A stretch of DNA of 64,000 nt from Nocardioides albertanoniae. Lineage in GTDB: Bacteria > Actinomycetota > Actinomycetes > Propionibacteriales > Nocardioidaceae. Below the pieces are notes generated by a model, which saw only the letters and a program-made list of their open reading frames with translations, searched no databases and was not told where the DNA came from. The stretch is taken from contig NZ_VFOV01000001.1 in NCBI RefSeq assembly GCF_006716315.1, positions 726,501 through 790,500 on the forward strand. Direction: 5' to 3'. Of the stretch, positions 1-7,980 are shown piece by piece. The translations under genes and the position numbers were made by a program. The stretch's first letter is position 1. Each line of letters opens with the position of its first letter.

Positions 1-2585
1 AGTTTTCGGCCGACAAGTTCACCACCAAGGCCCGTGAGGCGATCGAGGCCGCCCAGCTGTCCGCCACCACGGCGGGCAACACCACCACGGAGCCGATCCA
101 TCTGCTCGTCGCGCTGCTGCAGCAGGACGAGGGCACCGCGAGGTCGATGGTCAACAAGTCGGGCGTCGACGCCGACGAGGTGCTCCGGCTCGCGACCGCC
201 GAGCTCGACGGTCTCCCGCGGGCCAGCGGGTCCACGGTGCAGCAGCCCGCCGCCTCCGGTGGGCTGACCCGGGTGCTGGCCGGCGCGATCACGCTGGCCA
301 CGTCGTTGAAGGACGACTACGCCGCCACCGAGCACCTGCTCATCTCGCTCGCGACCGTCGAGTCGTCGGCGCAGAAGGTGCTCAAGGACGTCGGGCTCAC
401 CGAGAAGGGCATGCGTGAGTCGCTGAAGGCCGTGCGCGGCAACCGCCGGGTGACGTCGCAGGATGCCGAGGACTCCTACGAGGCGCTCGAGAAGTACTCC
501 CAGGACCTCACCGATGCCGCCGAGCGCGGCAAGCTCGACCCGGTGATCGGGCGCGACTCCGAGATCCGCCGGGTCGTCCAGGTGCTGTCGCGGCGTACGA
601 AGAACAACCCGGTGCTCATCGGTGAGCCCGGTGTCGGCAAGACGGCGGTCGTCGAAGGGCTCGCGCAGCGGATCATCGCGGGCGACGTACCCGACTCGCT
701 GAAGGGCCGTCGTGTGCTCTCGCTCGACCTGGCGGCGATGGTCGCCGGGGCGCAGTATCGCGGGCAGTTCGAGGAGCGGCTCAAGGCCGTGCTGGAGGAG
801 ATCAAGGCCGCCGAGGGGCAGGTCATCACCTTCATCGACGAGCTGCACACCGTCGTCGGCGCGGGCGCCGGTGGCGACTCCGCGATGGACGCCGGCAACA
901 TGCTCAAGCCGATGCTCGCGCGCGGTGAGCTGCATATGATCGGCGCGACCACGCTCGACGAATACCGCGAGCGGATCGAGAAGGATCCGGCCCTGGAGCG
1001 TCGCTTCCAGCAGGTCTTCGTGGGCGAGCCGTCGGTGGAGGACACCGTGCAGATCCTGCGCGGGATCCAGGAGAAGTACGAGGCCCACCACGGCGTGCGT
1101 ATCACCGACGCCGCGCTGGTGGCTGCCGCCTCGCTCTCCGACCGCTACATCACCGGGCGGCAGCTTCCCGACAAGGCGATCGACCTCATCGACGAGGCCG
1201 CGTCGCGGCTGCGGATGGAGATCGAGTCGTCTCCGGAGGAGATCGACCAGCTCCGGCGCGCCGTCGACCGGTTGAAGATGGAGGAGTTCGCGCTCTCCAA
1301 GGAGTCCGACGACGCCTCGCTGGAGCGCCACGCCGCGCTGCGCAAGGAGCTCGCCGACAAGGAGGAGTCGTTGCGCGGGCTCGAGGCTCGCTGGGAGCGG
1401 GAGAAGGCCTCGCTCGAGGGCGAAGGTGCTTTGCGCAAGCAGCTCGACGCGCTGCGCAGCGAGGCCGAGAGGCTGCAGCGTGAGGGGTCGTTGGGCGAGG
1501 CGTCCGAGATCCTCTACGGCAAGATCCCGGTGCTCGAGGAGCAGATCGCCGCGGCGGCTGCTGCCGAGGACGAGGTCACCGACCGGCTGGTCGGTGAGGA
1601 GGTCGCGGCCCAGCAGATCGCCGAGGTGGTCGAGGCGTGGACCGGCATCCCGACCGGCAAGATGCTCCAGGGCGAGCAGGCCAAGCTGCTCGAGATGGAG
1701 GCCGAGATCGGGCAGCGGCTGATCGGCCAGCGCTCCGCGGTGACCGCGGTCGCTGACGCCGTACGCCGCTCGCGTGCGGGCATCGCCGACCCCAACCGGC
1801 CCACCGGTTCGTTCCTGTTCCTGGGACCGACGGGCACGGGCAAGACCGAGCTGGCCAAGTCGCTGGCCGACTTCCTCTTCGACGACGAGCGCGCGATCGT
1901 GCGTATCGACATGTCGGAGTACGCCGAGAAGCACTCGGTCGCTCGTCTGGTCGGAGCGCCTCCGGGCTACGTCGGCTACGACGAGGGCGGTCAGCTGACC
2001 GAGGCCGTGCGACGTCGCCCCTACTCGGTGGTGCTGCTCGACGAGGTCGAGAAGGCACACCCCGAGGTCTTCGACATCCTGCTCCAGGTGCTCGACGACG
2101 GTCGCCTGACCGACGGCCAGGGTCGCACCGTCGACTTCCGCAACACGCTCCTCATCCTCACCTCCAACCTCGGTTCCAACTTCCTGGTCGACCCGGTGAT
2201 GGAGGAGCACGAGAAGCACGAGTCGGTGATGGCGGTGGTGCGGGCCTCGTTCAAGCCCGAGTTCCTCAACCGTCTCGACGAGGTGGTCATGTTCGACGCG
2301 CTGTCGTTGACCGACCTCACCAGGATCGTCGACATCCAGCTCGGCCTCCTGGAGAAGCGTCTGGCCGTACGCCGCATCTCGATCTCCGTCACGCCCGCCG
2401 CGCGGGAGTGGCTGGCCGAGGCAGGCTACGACCCGGCGTACGGTGCCCGGCCGCTGCGCCGCCTCATCCAGTCCGCCATCGGCGACCCGCTCGCCCGGAT
2501 GCTCATCGGCGGCGAGGTCACCGACGGCGGCGAGGTCCACGTCGACCGCGACCCCTCCGGCGACGGCCTCACCCTCGAGGTCTGA
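1..2585 (+). CDS. clpB: ATP-dependent disaggregase ClpB (5' end cut by window edge)
   Basis: This is a Hsp100 chaperone that, with DnaK, extracts and refolds aggregated proteins in the cytosol. Reading starts in phase at base 3 and gives 860 residues; ClpB is usually about 860-870, so only a few N-terminal residues are missing. The visible start ([13 protein letters not shown]) is the Clp N-domain. The first AAA module has Walker A GEPGVGKT near residue 207 and Walker B FIDELH. A long charged middle-domain coiled coil lies at about residues 395-525, which separates ClpB from ClpA. The second AAA module has [17 protein letters not shown] and an intact C-terminal small domain. A large hairpin follows the stop. 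No promoter is in view. Confidence 0.97.
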   Translation, partial: FSADKFTTKAREAIEAAQLSATTAGNTTTEPIHLLVALLQQDEGTARSMVNKSGVDADEVLRLATAELDGLPRASGSTVQQPAASGGLTRVLAGAITLATSLKDDYAATEHLLISLATVESSAQKVLKDVGLTEKGMRESLKAVRGNRRVTSQDAEDSYEALEKYSQDLTDAAERGKLDPVIGRDSEIRRVVQVLSRRTKNNPVLIGEPGVGKTAVVEGLAQRIIAGDVPDSLKGRRVLSLDLAAMVAGAQYRGQFEERLKAVLEEIKAAEGQVITFIDELHTVVGAGAGGDSAMDAGNMLKPMLARGELHMIGATTLDEYRERIEKDPALERRFQQVFVGEPSVEDTVQILRGIQEKYEAHHGVRITDAALVAAASLSDRYITGRQLPDKAIDLIDEAASRLRMEIESSPEEIDQLRRAVDRLKMEEFALSKESDDASLERHAALRKELADKEESLRGLEARWEREKASLEGEGALRKQLDALRSEAERLQREGSLGEASEILYGKIPVLEEQIAAAAAAEDEVTDRLVGEEVAAQQIAEVVEAWTGIPTGKMLQGEQAKLLEMEAEIGQRLIGQRSAVTAVADAVRRSRAGIADPNRPTGSFLFLGPTGTGKTELAKSLADFLFDDERAIVRIDMSEYAEKHSVARLVGAPPGYVGYDEGGQLTEAVRRRPYSVVLLDEVEKAHPEVFDILLQVLDDGRLTDGQGRTVDFRNTLLILTSNLGSNFLVDPVMEEHEKHESVMAVVRASFKPEFLNRLDEVVMFDALSLTDLTRIVDIQLGLLEKRLAVRRISISVTPAAREWLAEAGYDPAYGARPLRRLIQSAIGDPLARMLIGGEVTDGGEVHVDRDPSGDGLTLEV

Positions 2586-2602
2586 CCCACCACCCATCCC
2601 CT

Positions 2603-2695
2603 GCCGAGGAGTCACCCCCGCAGGCCGAGAAGTCACTCCTGCAGGTCGAGTGGGCATCCAGGTGCCCACTCGACCTGCGAACGTGACTTCTCGGC
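2603..2695. repeat. Inverted 21-bp repeat units forming a large hairpin after clpB
   Basis: Two head-to-tail 21-bp units (2603-2623 and 2624-2644; core GAAGTCACTCCTGCAG) are followed by an inverted copy. The arms 2624-2656 and 2663-2695 are complementary at about 29 of 33 positions around a 6-base loop. The element lies between clpB and the kinase promoter and could end clpB transcription. The same unit forms the array on the far side of the kinase gene. Confidence 0.8.
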
Positions 2696-2701
2696 GGTCG
2701 A

Positions 2702-2713
2702 TAATCTCCTCAT
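2702..2713 (+). promoter_or_regulatory. Leaderless-type -10 for the kinase gene
   Basis: TAATCT at 2702-2707 is followed by six bases and then the ATG at 2714. The spacing predicts that transcription begins at or next to the start codon. No Shine-Dalgarno sequence is present. Confidence 0.6.
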
Positions 2714-3295
2714 ATGCGGCGAGGACGGATCATCCTGCTCAACGGGGCATCGAGCTCGGGCAAGAGCAGCATCGGACGCGAGCTGCTGCCACTTCTCGAC
2801 GACCCGTGGTTCCTGATGCCGGTCGACGAGATCAGCGGCATGCGATCGACCGTGCACGCGCGTGATCTCGACGATGCCCAGATCGCGCAGATGCTGCGGC
2901 GCACCCGGCTCGGCTATCACCGAGCGGTCGCGGCCATGGCCTCGGTCGGCAACGACGTGATCATGGACTATCCGCTCAGCGAGTCCTGGCGTATCGACGA
3001 CCTCGTCGAGGTGCTCGAGGGGTTCGACGTCACTCTCGTCGAGGTCTGGTGCTCACCCGAGGAGCTCGAGCGGCGCGAGACGGCACGCGGAGACCGCCCC
3101 TCCGGCCTGGCCCGCTCGCAGAACCTCGTCTACACCCATGCGTACGACCTCCGCGTCGACACCACCGCCACCCCTCCCGCCGCCTGCGCACACACGATCG
3201 CCGAAGCCCTGCAGACCCCCACGATCCCCAGGACTCCGAAGGCCTTCGACCGCCTCCGATCCCACGCCGAGAAGTCACTCCTGCAGGCCGAGTAG
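2714..3295 (+). CDS. P-loop kinase of the chloramphenicol phosphotransferase-like family
   Basis: 193 residues. A Walker A motif GASSSGKS at residues 11-18 directly follows a short beta strand, and the DEISGM and VIMDYPLSE segments fit the CPT-like kinase fold, which phosphorylates small hydroxylated substrates. Family members are often called chloramphenicol phosphotransferases, but the substrate here cannot be told from sequence, so resistance should not be assumed. The start follows a leaderless-type -10. The last residues (AEKSLLQAE) are encoded by the first unit of the 21-bp repeat array, and the stop codon lies in the second unit, so the native C-terminus appears to have been replaced or extended by repeat DNA. 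Confidence 0.8.
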   Translation: MRRGRIILLNGASSSGKSSIGRELLPLLDDPWFLMPVDEISGMRSTVHARDLDDAQIAQMLRRTRLGYHRAVAAMASVGNDVIMDYPLSESWRIDDLVEVLEGFDVTLVEVWCSPEELERRETARGDRPSGLARSQNLVYTHAYDLRVDTTATPPAACAHTIAEALQTPTIPRTPKAFDRLRSHAEKSLLQAE

Positions 3296-3463
3296 TGACG
3301 GGCGACGGTCGAGAGGTCACGTCTGCAGGCCGAGAGGTCACTTCTGCAGGTCGAGGAGTCACCCGCGTGACTACTCGACCTGCAGAAGCGACTCCTCGAC
3401 GTACGGCGGTGACGTCTCGGCCTGCAGACGTGACTCTTCGGCCTGCAGGAGTGACTTCTCGAC
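3266..3463. repeat. Mirrored array of 21-bp repeat units
   Basis: Five forward units start at 3266, 3287, 3308, 3329 and 3350, exactly 21 bp apart (core GAGAGGTCACTTCTGCAG). A dyad centre GTCAC-CCGC-GTGAC lies near 3358-3371. Inverted units then start at 3380, 3401, 3422 and 3443, with a half unit at 3371-3379. Units differ at a few positions, so this is an old or diverging array. It overlaps the 3' end of the kinase gene and ends about 70 bp before the next start. Two helical turns per unit would place equivalent bases on one DNA face. Confidence 0.85.
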
Positions 3464-3532
3464 GGGCGGGGTGGGGGTTGTCGACGGGTGGGGGTGAGGG
3501 GAGTTGGGGCGGATGAGAAAATGGTTCCCGAC

Positions 3533-4639
3533 ATGTCTGAAACAAAGGTTCCCCGCCCAGGTCAGGCCACCCTCGCCGGGTGGCTCATCGTGCTCGGTTC
3601 GCTGCTTACGGTGGTGGCGGCCTGGGACCAGATCTCGGGGCTGCGCAGCCTCGACACCCGGGAGCGGGTGGAGAAGGTGCTCTCCGAGCCCCCGCTGGCA
3701 GGCTCGGGGATCGGTCTCGACAGCATCCTCGACTTCATGCACGTGGCGGCGCTGGTCACCGGGGCGTTCGCGGCGGCGGCGGTGATCCTCGGGTGGCACG
3801 TGCTGCAGCGCAGCAAGCAGGCACGGCTCGCGCTCACCATCATCGCGGCGCCGCTCTTCTTCGGCGGCATGTTCGGCGGCGGCTTCTGGTCGACGTTGGC
3901 AGCGGTCGCCGTCATCCTGCTGTGGATGTCGCCCACCCGCGACTGGTTCGACGGAGTCTCACCGACCAAGCGTGAGGCCGAGGGCGGGGGAGACCCGGAC
4001 CAGAAGACGTACGTCCCGCCGGCTCCGCCGCAGGCCACCGACCCGAGCACCGGGTCGGCCCCCGACTCGACCACTGACTCGACTTCCGACTCGACTCCTG
4101 GCACGGTTCGCCTCTCGGAGCGGCAGCCGCCGCCGTGGGCCGGCCCGATGGTTCACGCGAAGACCACGAGCAGCACGCGCCGACCGGGCGCGGTGATGGC
4201 CGCGGCGGCGCTGACCTGGATCGGGTCCGGGGTCACCGCGCTGATGATGATCGCCTCGGCGGTCACCGCGACCGCCAACCCCGATCTGATCCTCGAGCAG
4301 GTGCGCAAGCAGGCGGAGAGCGACGCGGCCACGCGCGAGATGGCCAAGCTCTACACGACCGACATCATCATCGCCTCGGCCTGGTCGATGGCGATCCTGG
4401 TGACGCTGGTGTGCGTCGCGGCGGCAGTCTTCGCCGTCCTTGCGCTCCGCCGCTACGCGTGGGCGCGGATCGCGCTGATGATCACCGCCGGGCTCGCGGC
4501 ACTCGCGCTGCTCCTCTTCGCGCTGGCCTTCCCGCCCGCCGTCGCCATCTCCCTCGCCGCGGTCGCGACCTTCTCGTTCCTGCTGCGTCCGGAGACGGCT
4601 GCCTGGTTCCGCAGCCGCGGCGACGACGCCACCCGGTAA
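3533..4639 (+). CDS. Multi-pass membrane protein, function unknown
   Basis: 368 residues from the ATG at 3533. An in-frame ATG at 3521 and an earlier one at 3488 would add residues that look like translated repeat DNA, so I prefer 3533. About three hydrophobic segments (ATLAGWLIVLGSLLTVV, then VTGAFAAAAVILGW, then a long one) precede a Pro/Ser/Thr/Asp-rich linker near residues 145-205. About three or four more segments then run to the C-terminus. The second half, beginning RRPGAVMAAAALTWIGSG, resembles the membrane part of the next gene (RPGTVTAAAVMTIVGA), so the two are probably paralogous. I do not recognise a functional family. Confidence 0.75.
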   Translation: MSETKVPRPGQATLAGWLIVLGSLLTVVAAWDQISGLRSLDTRERVEKVLSEPPLAGSGIGLDSILDFMHVAALVTGAFAAAAVILGWHVLQRSKQARLALTIIAAPLFFGGMFGGGFWSTLAAVAVILLWMSPTRDWFDGVSPTKREAEGGGDPDQKTYVPPAPPQATDPSTGSAPDSTTDSTSDSTPGTVRLSERQPPPWAGPMVHAKTTSSTRRPGAVMAAAALTWIGSGVTALMMIASAVTATANPDLILEQVRKQAESDAATREMAKLYTTDIIIASAWSMAILVTLVCVAAAVFAVLALRRYAWARIALMITAGLAALALLLFALAFPPAVAISLAAVATFSFLLRPETAAWFRSRGDDATR

Positions 4640-4641
4640 GT

Positions 4642-4683
4642 CCCGACCGGTAAGCCCCGACCGATAAGCCCCGACCGGACAAA
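4642..4683. repeat. Three 14-bp direct repeats
   Basis: Units CCCGACCGGTAAGC at 4642, CCCGACCGATAAGC at 4656 and a diverged copy at 4670, with weaker versions on both sides. They fill the gap between the two paralogous membrane-protein genes. Confidence 0.7.
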
Positions 4684-4726
4684 GACCCGACCCGATATAC
4701 AGCAGCCGGTGAGACCACCGGCCGGA

Positions 4727-4739
4727 TAGGCTCCGCGGC
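4727..4739 (+). promoter_or_regulatory. Leaderless-type -10
   Basis: TAGGCT at 4727-4732 lies seven bases before the ATG at 4740, and no ribosome binding site is visible. Confidence 0.6.
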
Positions 4740-5450
4740 ATGTCAGATCAGTACGGCTCCTTCGACAACCCCTACGGCGGAAAGCCGCCGTTCGAGGGTC
4801 AGGAGCCGCCTGTGCAACAGCCCGTCCCGCCTCCGCCCCCGACGCCGTACGCCCCGAACCAGCCGCAGGGGTGGGGTCAGGTCCCGCCGGGCTACGGTCA
4901 GGCGCCCCCGGGGTACGGCCAGGTGCCTCCGGGCTACGCCCAGCCCCAACCGGGATACGGCCAGCCCCCGGCGTACCTTCCCTATTACCCGCCGAAGCAG
5001 GTCGATCCCGACGCCCGTCCGGGCACGGTGACCGCGGCCGCGGTGATGACGATCGTGGGCGCCGTGATCTCGTTGTTGATCTCGCTGTTCATGGTCCCGG
5101 CAGGCATCGCCGACTACAACGACCCGTCGTCCTCCGACAAGGGCGTCACCCTGACGATGGTGATCTGGTTCGTCGTGTGCGGCGTGCTGAGCCTGGCCGC
5201 GATCCCGCTCGGGATCATCGTGCTGTTCCGCTCGAAGGTCGCTCGGATCCTGCTCACCGTCATCGGCTCGATCGCCGCGCTGCTCTCGATCTTCGTGGTG
5301 CTCTACCCGGCGCTGATCATCACCGCGCTGGTGATGTTGTACGCCGGCAGAGCAGGCGCCTGGTTCGCCCGGCGTGCGCCGGGCGACCCCTGGCAGCAAC
5401 CGGTCGTGGCGCCGCCGGGCACGACGCCGCCGACCCACCAGCGTTACTAG
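4740..5450 (+). CDS. Proline/glutamine/tyrosine-rich N-tail membrane protein
   Basis: 236 residues. The first 85 or so are Pro/Gly/Tyr/Gln rich, with repeated PPGYGQ-type units. Three or four hydrophobic segments follow (TVTAAAVMTIVGAVISLLIS, VIWFVVCGVLSLAAIPLG, ILLTVIGSIAALLSIFVVL and the next stretch). Such low-complexity cytoplasmic tails are common on actinobacterial membrane proteins and may mediate clustering, but no function can be assigned. It appears related to the preceding membrane protein. Its stop overlaps the stop of the convergent DedA gene by four bases. Confidence 0.75.
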   Translation: MSDQYGSFDNPYGGKPPFEGQEPPVQQPVPPPPPTPYAPNQPQGWGQVPPGYGQAPPGYGQVPPGYAQPQPGYGQPPAYLPYYPPKQVDPDARPGTVTAAAVMTIVGAVISLLISLFMVPAGIADYNDPSSSDKGVTLTMVIWFVVCGVLSLAAIPLGIIVLFRSKVARILLTVIGSIAALLSIFVVLYPALIITALVMLYAGRAGAWFARRAPGDPWQQPVVAPPGTTPPTHQRY

Positions 5451-6124
5451 CCGACGAGCGAGTCGTCCTTGGCGCCGTTCTTGCGGCCCCGCACCATCTT
5501 GTAGACCCGCACGGCGATCCAGGCGACGACGGCGACCGCGACGACGACGATGACGATGTTCTGGAAGCGGCCGACGATGGGCTCGACCTTCTCCCAGTTG
5601 TCGCCGAGCTGGTAGCCGGCGACGACGAAGATGGTGTTCCAGATCGCGGAGCCGATGGTGGTGAGGACGAGGAACTTCCAGATCGGCATCCGGGTGACGC
5701 CGGCGGGCACGGAGATCAGGGAGCGGAAGATCGGGATGAAGCGGCCGAAGAAGACCGTCCAGGCGCCGTACTTCTCGAAGAACGCCTCGGTCTTCTCCAG
5801 GTCGGAGGTCTTGACCAGCGGCAGTTTCTCGCCCACCCAGTAGACGCGGTCGCGCCCGATGAGCGCGCCGACGAGGTAGAGCGCGAGCGCACCGACGACG
5901 GAGCCGAGCGTGGTCCAGATCAGCGCTTCGGCGATCGTGAAACGGCCCTGGGCGGCGGTGAATCCGGCCAGCGGCAGGATGATCTCGGAGGGCAGCGGCG
6001 GGAAGAGGTTCTCCAGCGCGATGCCGAGGCCGGCGCCGACCGGGCCGAGCTTGTCCATCAGGTCGACGGCCCAGCCGGCGACGCCGGTGAGCTCCTCGGT
6101 CTGGGTGGCGGCGGTGAGGATCAT
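5447..6124 (-). CDS. DedA-family membrane protein
   Basis: 225 residues. DedA (SNARE-associated Golgi protein) family members are inner-membrane proteins tied to membrane homeostasis and lipid flipping. The family pattern is clear: ENLFPPLPSEIILPLAG with the conserved acidic and proline residues, GALIGR, FFEKYG, and the FGRFIPIFRSLISVPAG segment with its key arginines, followed by membrane segments to a basic C-terminus. A second, different DedA gene lies at 7970-8719. It converges on the Pro-rich membrane protein, with overlapping stops. Confidence 0.9.
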   Translation of the reverse strand: MILTAATQTEELTGVAGWAVDLMDKLGPVGAGLGIALENLFPPLPSEIILPLAGFTAAQGRFTIAEALIWTTLGSVVGALALYLVGALIGRDRVYWVGEKLPLVKTSDLEKTEAFFEKYGAWTVFFGRFIPIFRSLISVPAGVTRMPIWKFLVLTTIGSAIWNTIFVVAGYQLGDNWEKVEPIVGRFQNIVIVVVAVAVVAWIAVRVYKMVRGRKNGAKDDSLVG

Positions 6125-6195
6125 GATGCTCGCTTCTCGGGATCAGGGGTGTCGGTGGCCGGGCGGCCGAAGCCTAGCGACCCAACATGAAGGAT

Positions 6196-6732
6196 CTATG
6201 AAGCGGTGTTGACCGCGTCCAGGTCCGCCCGGGTCAGCACCGACCGGACCTCCAGCGAGACGTCACGCAGCGACTCCCCGGGCTCCGGCGACCGGTCGAT
6301 CGCACACACGACGGTGTCGACGATCGCACCGAGCGGACGCAACGCGTTGACGGCGTCGCGCACCGCACCGCCGGAGGTGATCACGTCCTCGATCAGCGTC
6401 ACCTTCTTCCCGGAGAAGGAAGGGCCCTCGGCGAGCTTGGCGGTGCCGTACTCCTTGGCCTTCTTGCGGATGAAGATCGCCGGGATACCGGTCTTGGCCG
6501 ACACCATCGTCACGATCGGGATGCCGCCGAGCTCGAGGCCGCCGAGGAGTTCGGTGCCTTCGGGCAGCAGCTCGACGATGCGAGCAGCGACCCGCTCGAG
6601 GAGCTCGGGGGAGGCCTCGAAGAGGTATTTGTCGAAGTAGGTGTCGCTGACCTGCCCCGAGCGGAGCGTGAACTCCCCGTGGAGGCGGCAGGTGGCGTCG
6701 ATGTCGGCGGCGAGGGCGGCGTCGGTTGTCAC
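6196..6732 (-). CDS. pyrE: Orotate phosphoribosyltransferase
   Basis: PyrE joins orotate to PRPP to make OMP in pyrimidine synthesis. The PRPP-binding motif VTLIEDVITSGGA lies at about residues 110-122 of 178, and the catalytic loop RKKAKEYGT near residue 90. A longer frame exists upstream, but I chose the GTG at 6732 because PyrE proteins begin at this point and because TAGGCT lies seven bases before it, the spacing of other leaderless genes here. An in-frame ATG at 6753 would overlap the divergent gene's start. The gene shares its -10 region with the aminotransferase. Confidence 0.92.
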   Translation of the reverse strand: MTTDAALAADIDATCRLHGEFTLRSGQVSDTYFDKYLFEASPELLERVAARIVELLPEGTELLGGLELGGIPIVTMVSAKTGIPAIFIRKKAKEYGTAKLAEGPSFSGKKVTLIEDVITSGGAVRDAVNALRPLGAIVDTVVCAIDRSPEPGESLRDVSLEVRSVLTRADLDAVNTAS

Positions 6733-6738
6733 GGGCCA

Positions 6739-6745
6739 TAGCCTA
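6739..6745. promoter_or_regulatory. Shared symmetric -10 for pyrE and the divergent aminotransferase
   Basis: On the + strand TAGCCT (6739-6744) stands seven bases before ATG 6752. On the - strand TAGGCT (6745-6740) stands seven bases before GTG 6732. The two hexamers share five base pairs. With only 19 bases between the start codons, both genes seem to use one palindromic -10. Confidence 0.6.
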
Positions 6746-6751
6746 AGTCCC

Positions 6752-7951
6752 ATGAGCGAGGGCGAGGTACCGACCATCGGCAGTACGACCGCGCGACGAC
6801 TCCAGGGCATCCCGCCGACGATCTTCGCCGAGATGTCGGCCCTGGCCGTGGCCACGGGCGCGGTCAACCTCGGCCAGGGCTTCCCCGACGTGGACGGCCC
6901 GGCCGAGATCATCAAGGAGGCCGTCGCCGCGTTGGAGAGCGGGCGCAACCAGTACGCGCCCGGCCCGGGCGTCCCGGCGCTGCGCGAGGCCGTCGCGGCC
7001 CACCAGCGACGCCACTACGGCCTCGCCTTCGACCCCGCCCGTGAGGTCGCTGTCACCACCGGCGCCACCGAGGGCATCGCCGCCGCCATCCTCGCCCTGG
7101 TCGACCCGGGCGACGAGGTGATCCTCGTCGAGCCCTACTACGACAGCTACCCGGCGATGGTGCAGTTCGCCGGCGGCGTACGTCGCCCGGTGACCCTCAG
7201 TCTCGACGCCTCCGCGCCGGGCGGGAGGCTGCCGCGCGAGGCGCTCGAGGCGGCCGTCTCGGCGAAGACCAAGCTCCTCATGCTCAACACCCCGCACAAC
7301 CCGACCGGCACCGTGCTCACCCGCGACGAGCTGGAGACCGTCGCCGCCTTCGCGCGCGACCACGACCTGACGGTGGTCTCCGACGAGGTCTACGAGCACC
7401 TCACCTTCGACGCCATGGCGCACATCCCGATCGCGACCCTCGACGGGATGCGCGAGCGCACCCTGACCCTGTCGAGCATCGGCAAGTCGTTCTCCTTCAC
7501 CGGTTGGAAGGTCGGCTGGGCCACCGGCCCCGAGCGTCTCGTGCAGGCGCTGCTGGCGGCCAAGCAGTGGATGACGTTCACCTCCGGTGCGCCGCTGCAG
7601 CCTGCGGCTGCGTACGCCCTCGATCATCTCGACGGCTGGCCGAAGGAGCTCGCCCACGATCTGCAGGGGCGCCGCGACCTGCTCTGCGCCGGGCTGCGTG
7701 AGATCGGCCTCGACGTGACGATCCCGGAGGGCACCTACTTCGCCGTCTCCGACGTCGAGGAGCTGGGCTGGGCCGACTCGCTGGAGTTCTGCCGGGCGCT
7801 GCCCGAGCGGGCCGGGGTCGTGGCCGTGCCGCTCCAGGGCTTCTATGACACGGATGCCGGGAAACACCTGGTCAGGTGGACCTTCACCAAGCAGCGCGAC
7901 GTGATCGAGGAGGCGTTGGAGCGACTCTCGAACGGGCGGCTCGCCCGCTAG
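6752..7951 (+). CDS. PLP-dependent class I/II aminotransferase
   Basis: 399 residues of fold-type I aminotransferase. Visible features are NLGQGFPD near residue 32, the cofactor-binding TTGATEGIAAA, the NPTG motif in LNTPHNPTGTV, DEVYEHL, and the Schiff-base lysine in SSIGKSFSFTGWKVG (Lys 245). The closest families I recognise are kynurenine/methionine aminotransferases and DapC-type N-succinyldiaminopimelate aminotransferases; sequence alone does not choose between them. A longer frame runs upstream through pyrE, but the ATG at 6752 fits the family N-terminus and the -10 spacing. The stop lies in the first of three 11-bp repeats. Confidence 0.88.
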   Translation: MSEGEVPTIGSTTARRLQGIPPTIFAEMSALAVATGAVNLGQGFPDVDGPAEIIKEAVAALESGRNQYAPGPGVPALREAVAAHQRRHYGLAFDPAREVAVTTGATEGIAAAILALVDPGDEVILVEPYYDSYPAMVQFAGGVRRPVTLSLDASAPGGRLPREALEAAVSAKTKLLMLNTPHNPTGTVLTRDELETVAAFARDHDLTVVSDEVYEHLTFDAMAHIPIATLDGMRERTLTLSSIGKSFSFTGWKVGWATGPERLVQALLAAKQWMTFTSGAPLQPAAAYALDHLDGWPKELAHDLQGRRDLLCAGLREIGLDVTIPEGTYFAVSDVEELGWADSLEFCRALPERAGVVAVPLQGFYDTDAGKHLVRWTFTKQRDVIEEALERLSNGRLAR

Positions 7952-7980
7952 TGATCAGCTAGTGATCAGCTAGTGATCAG
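7948..7980. repeat. Three perfect 11-bp direct repeats at a convergent junction
   Basis: CTAGTGATCAG occurs three times, at 7948, 7959 and 7970. The first copy holds the aminotransferase stop (TAG 7949-7951) and the third holds the DedA stop on the other strand (7970-7972). The repeat offers stop codons on both strands. Confidence 0.9.

Noticed and set aside
2714..3295. Antibiotic-resistance gene (chloramphenicol phosphotransferase)
   Set aside because: Only the fold and P-loop support this; the substrate cannot be inferred and the C-terminus is altered.
3266..3463. 21-bp array as CRISPR or as protein-coding repeats
   Set aside because: No spacers between units, the orientation flips halfway, and open frames through it have no start context or family match.
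6733..6948. Longer pyrE starting upstream of 6732
   Set aside because: It would run through the divergent aminotransferase start, and the extra residues do not resemble PyrE.
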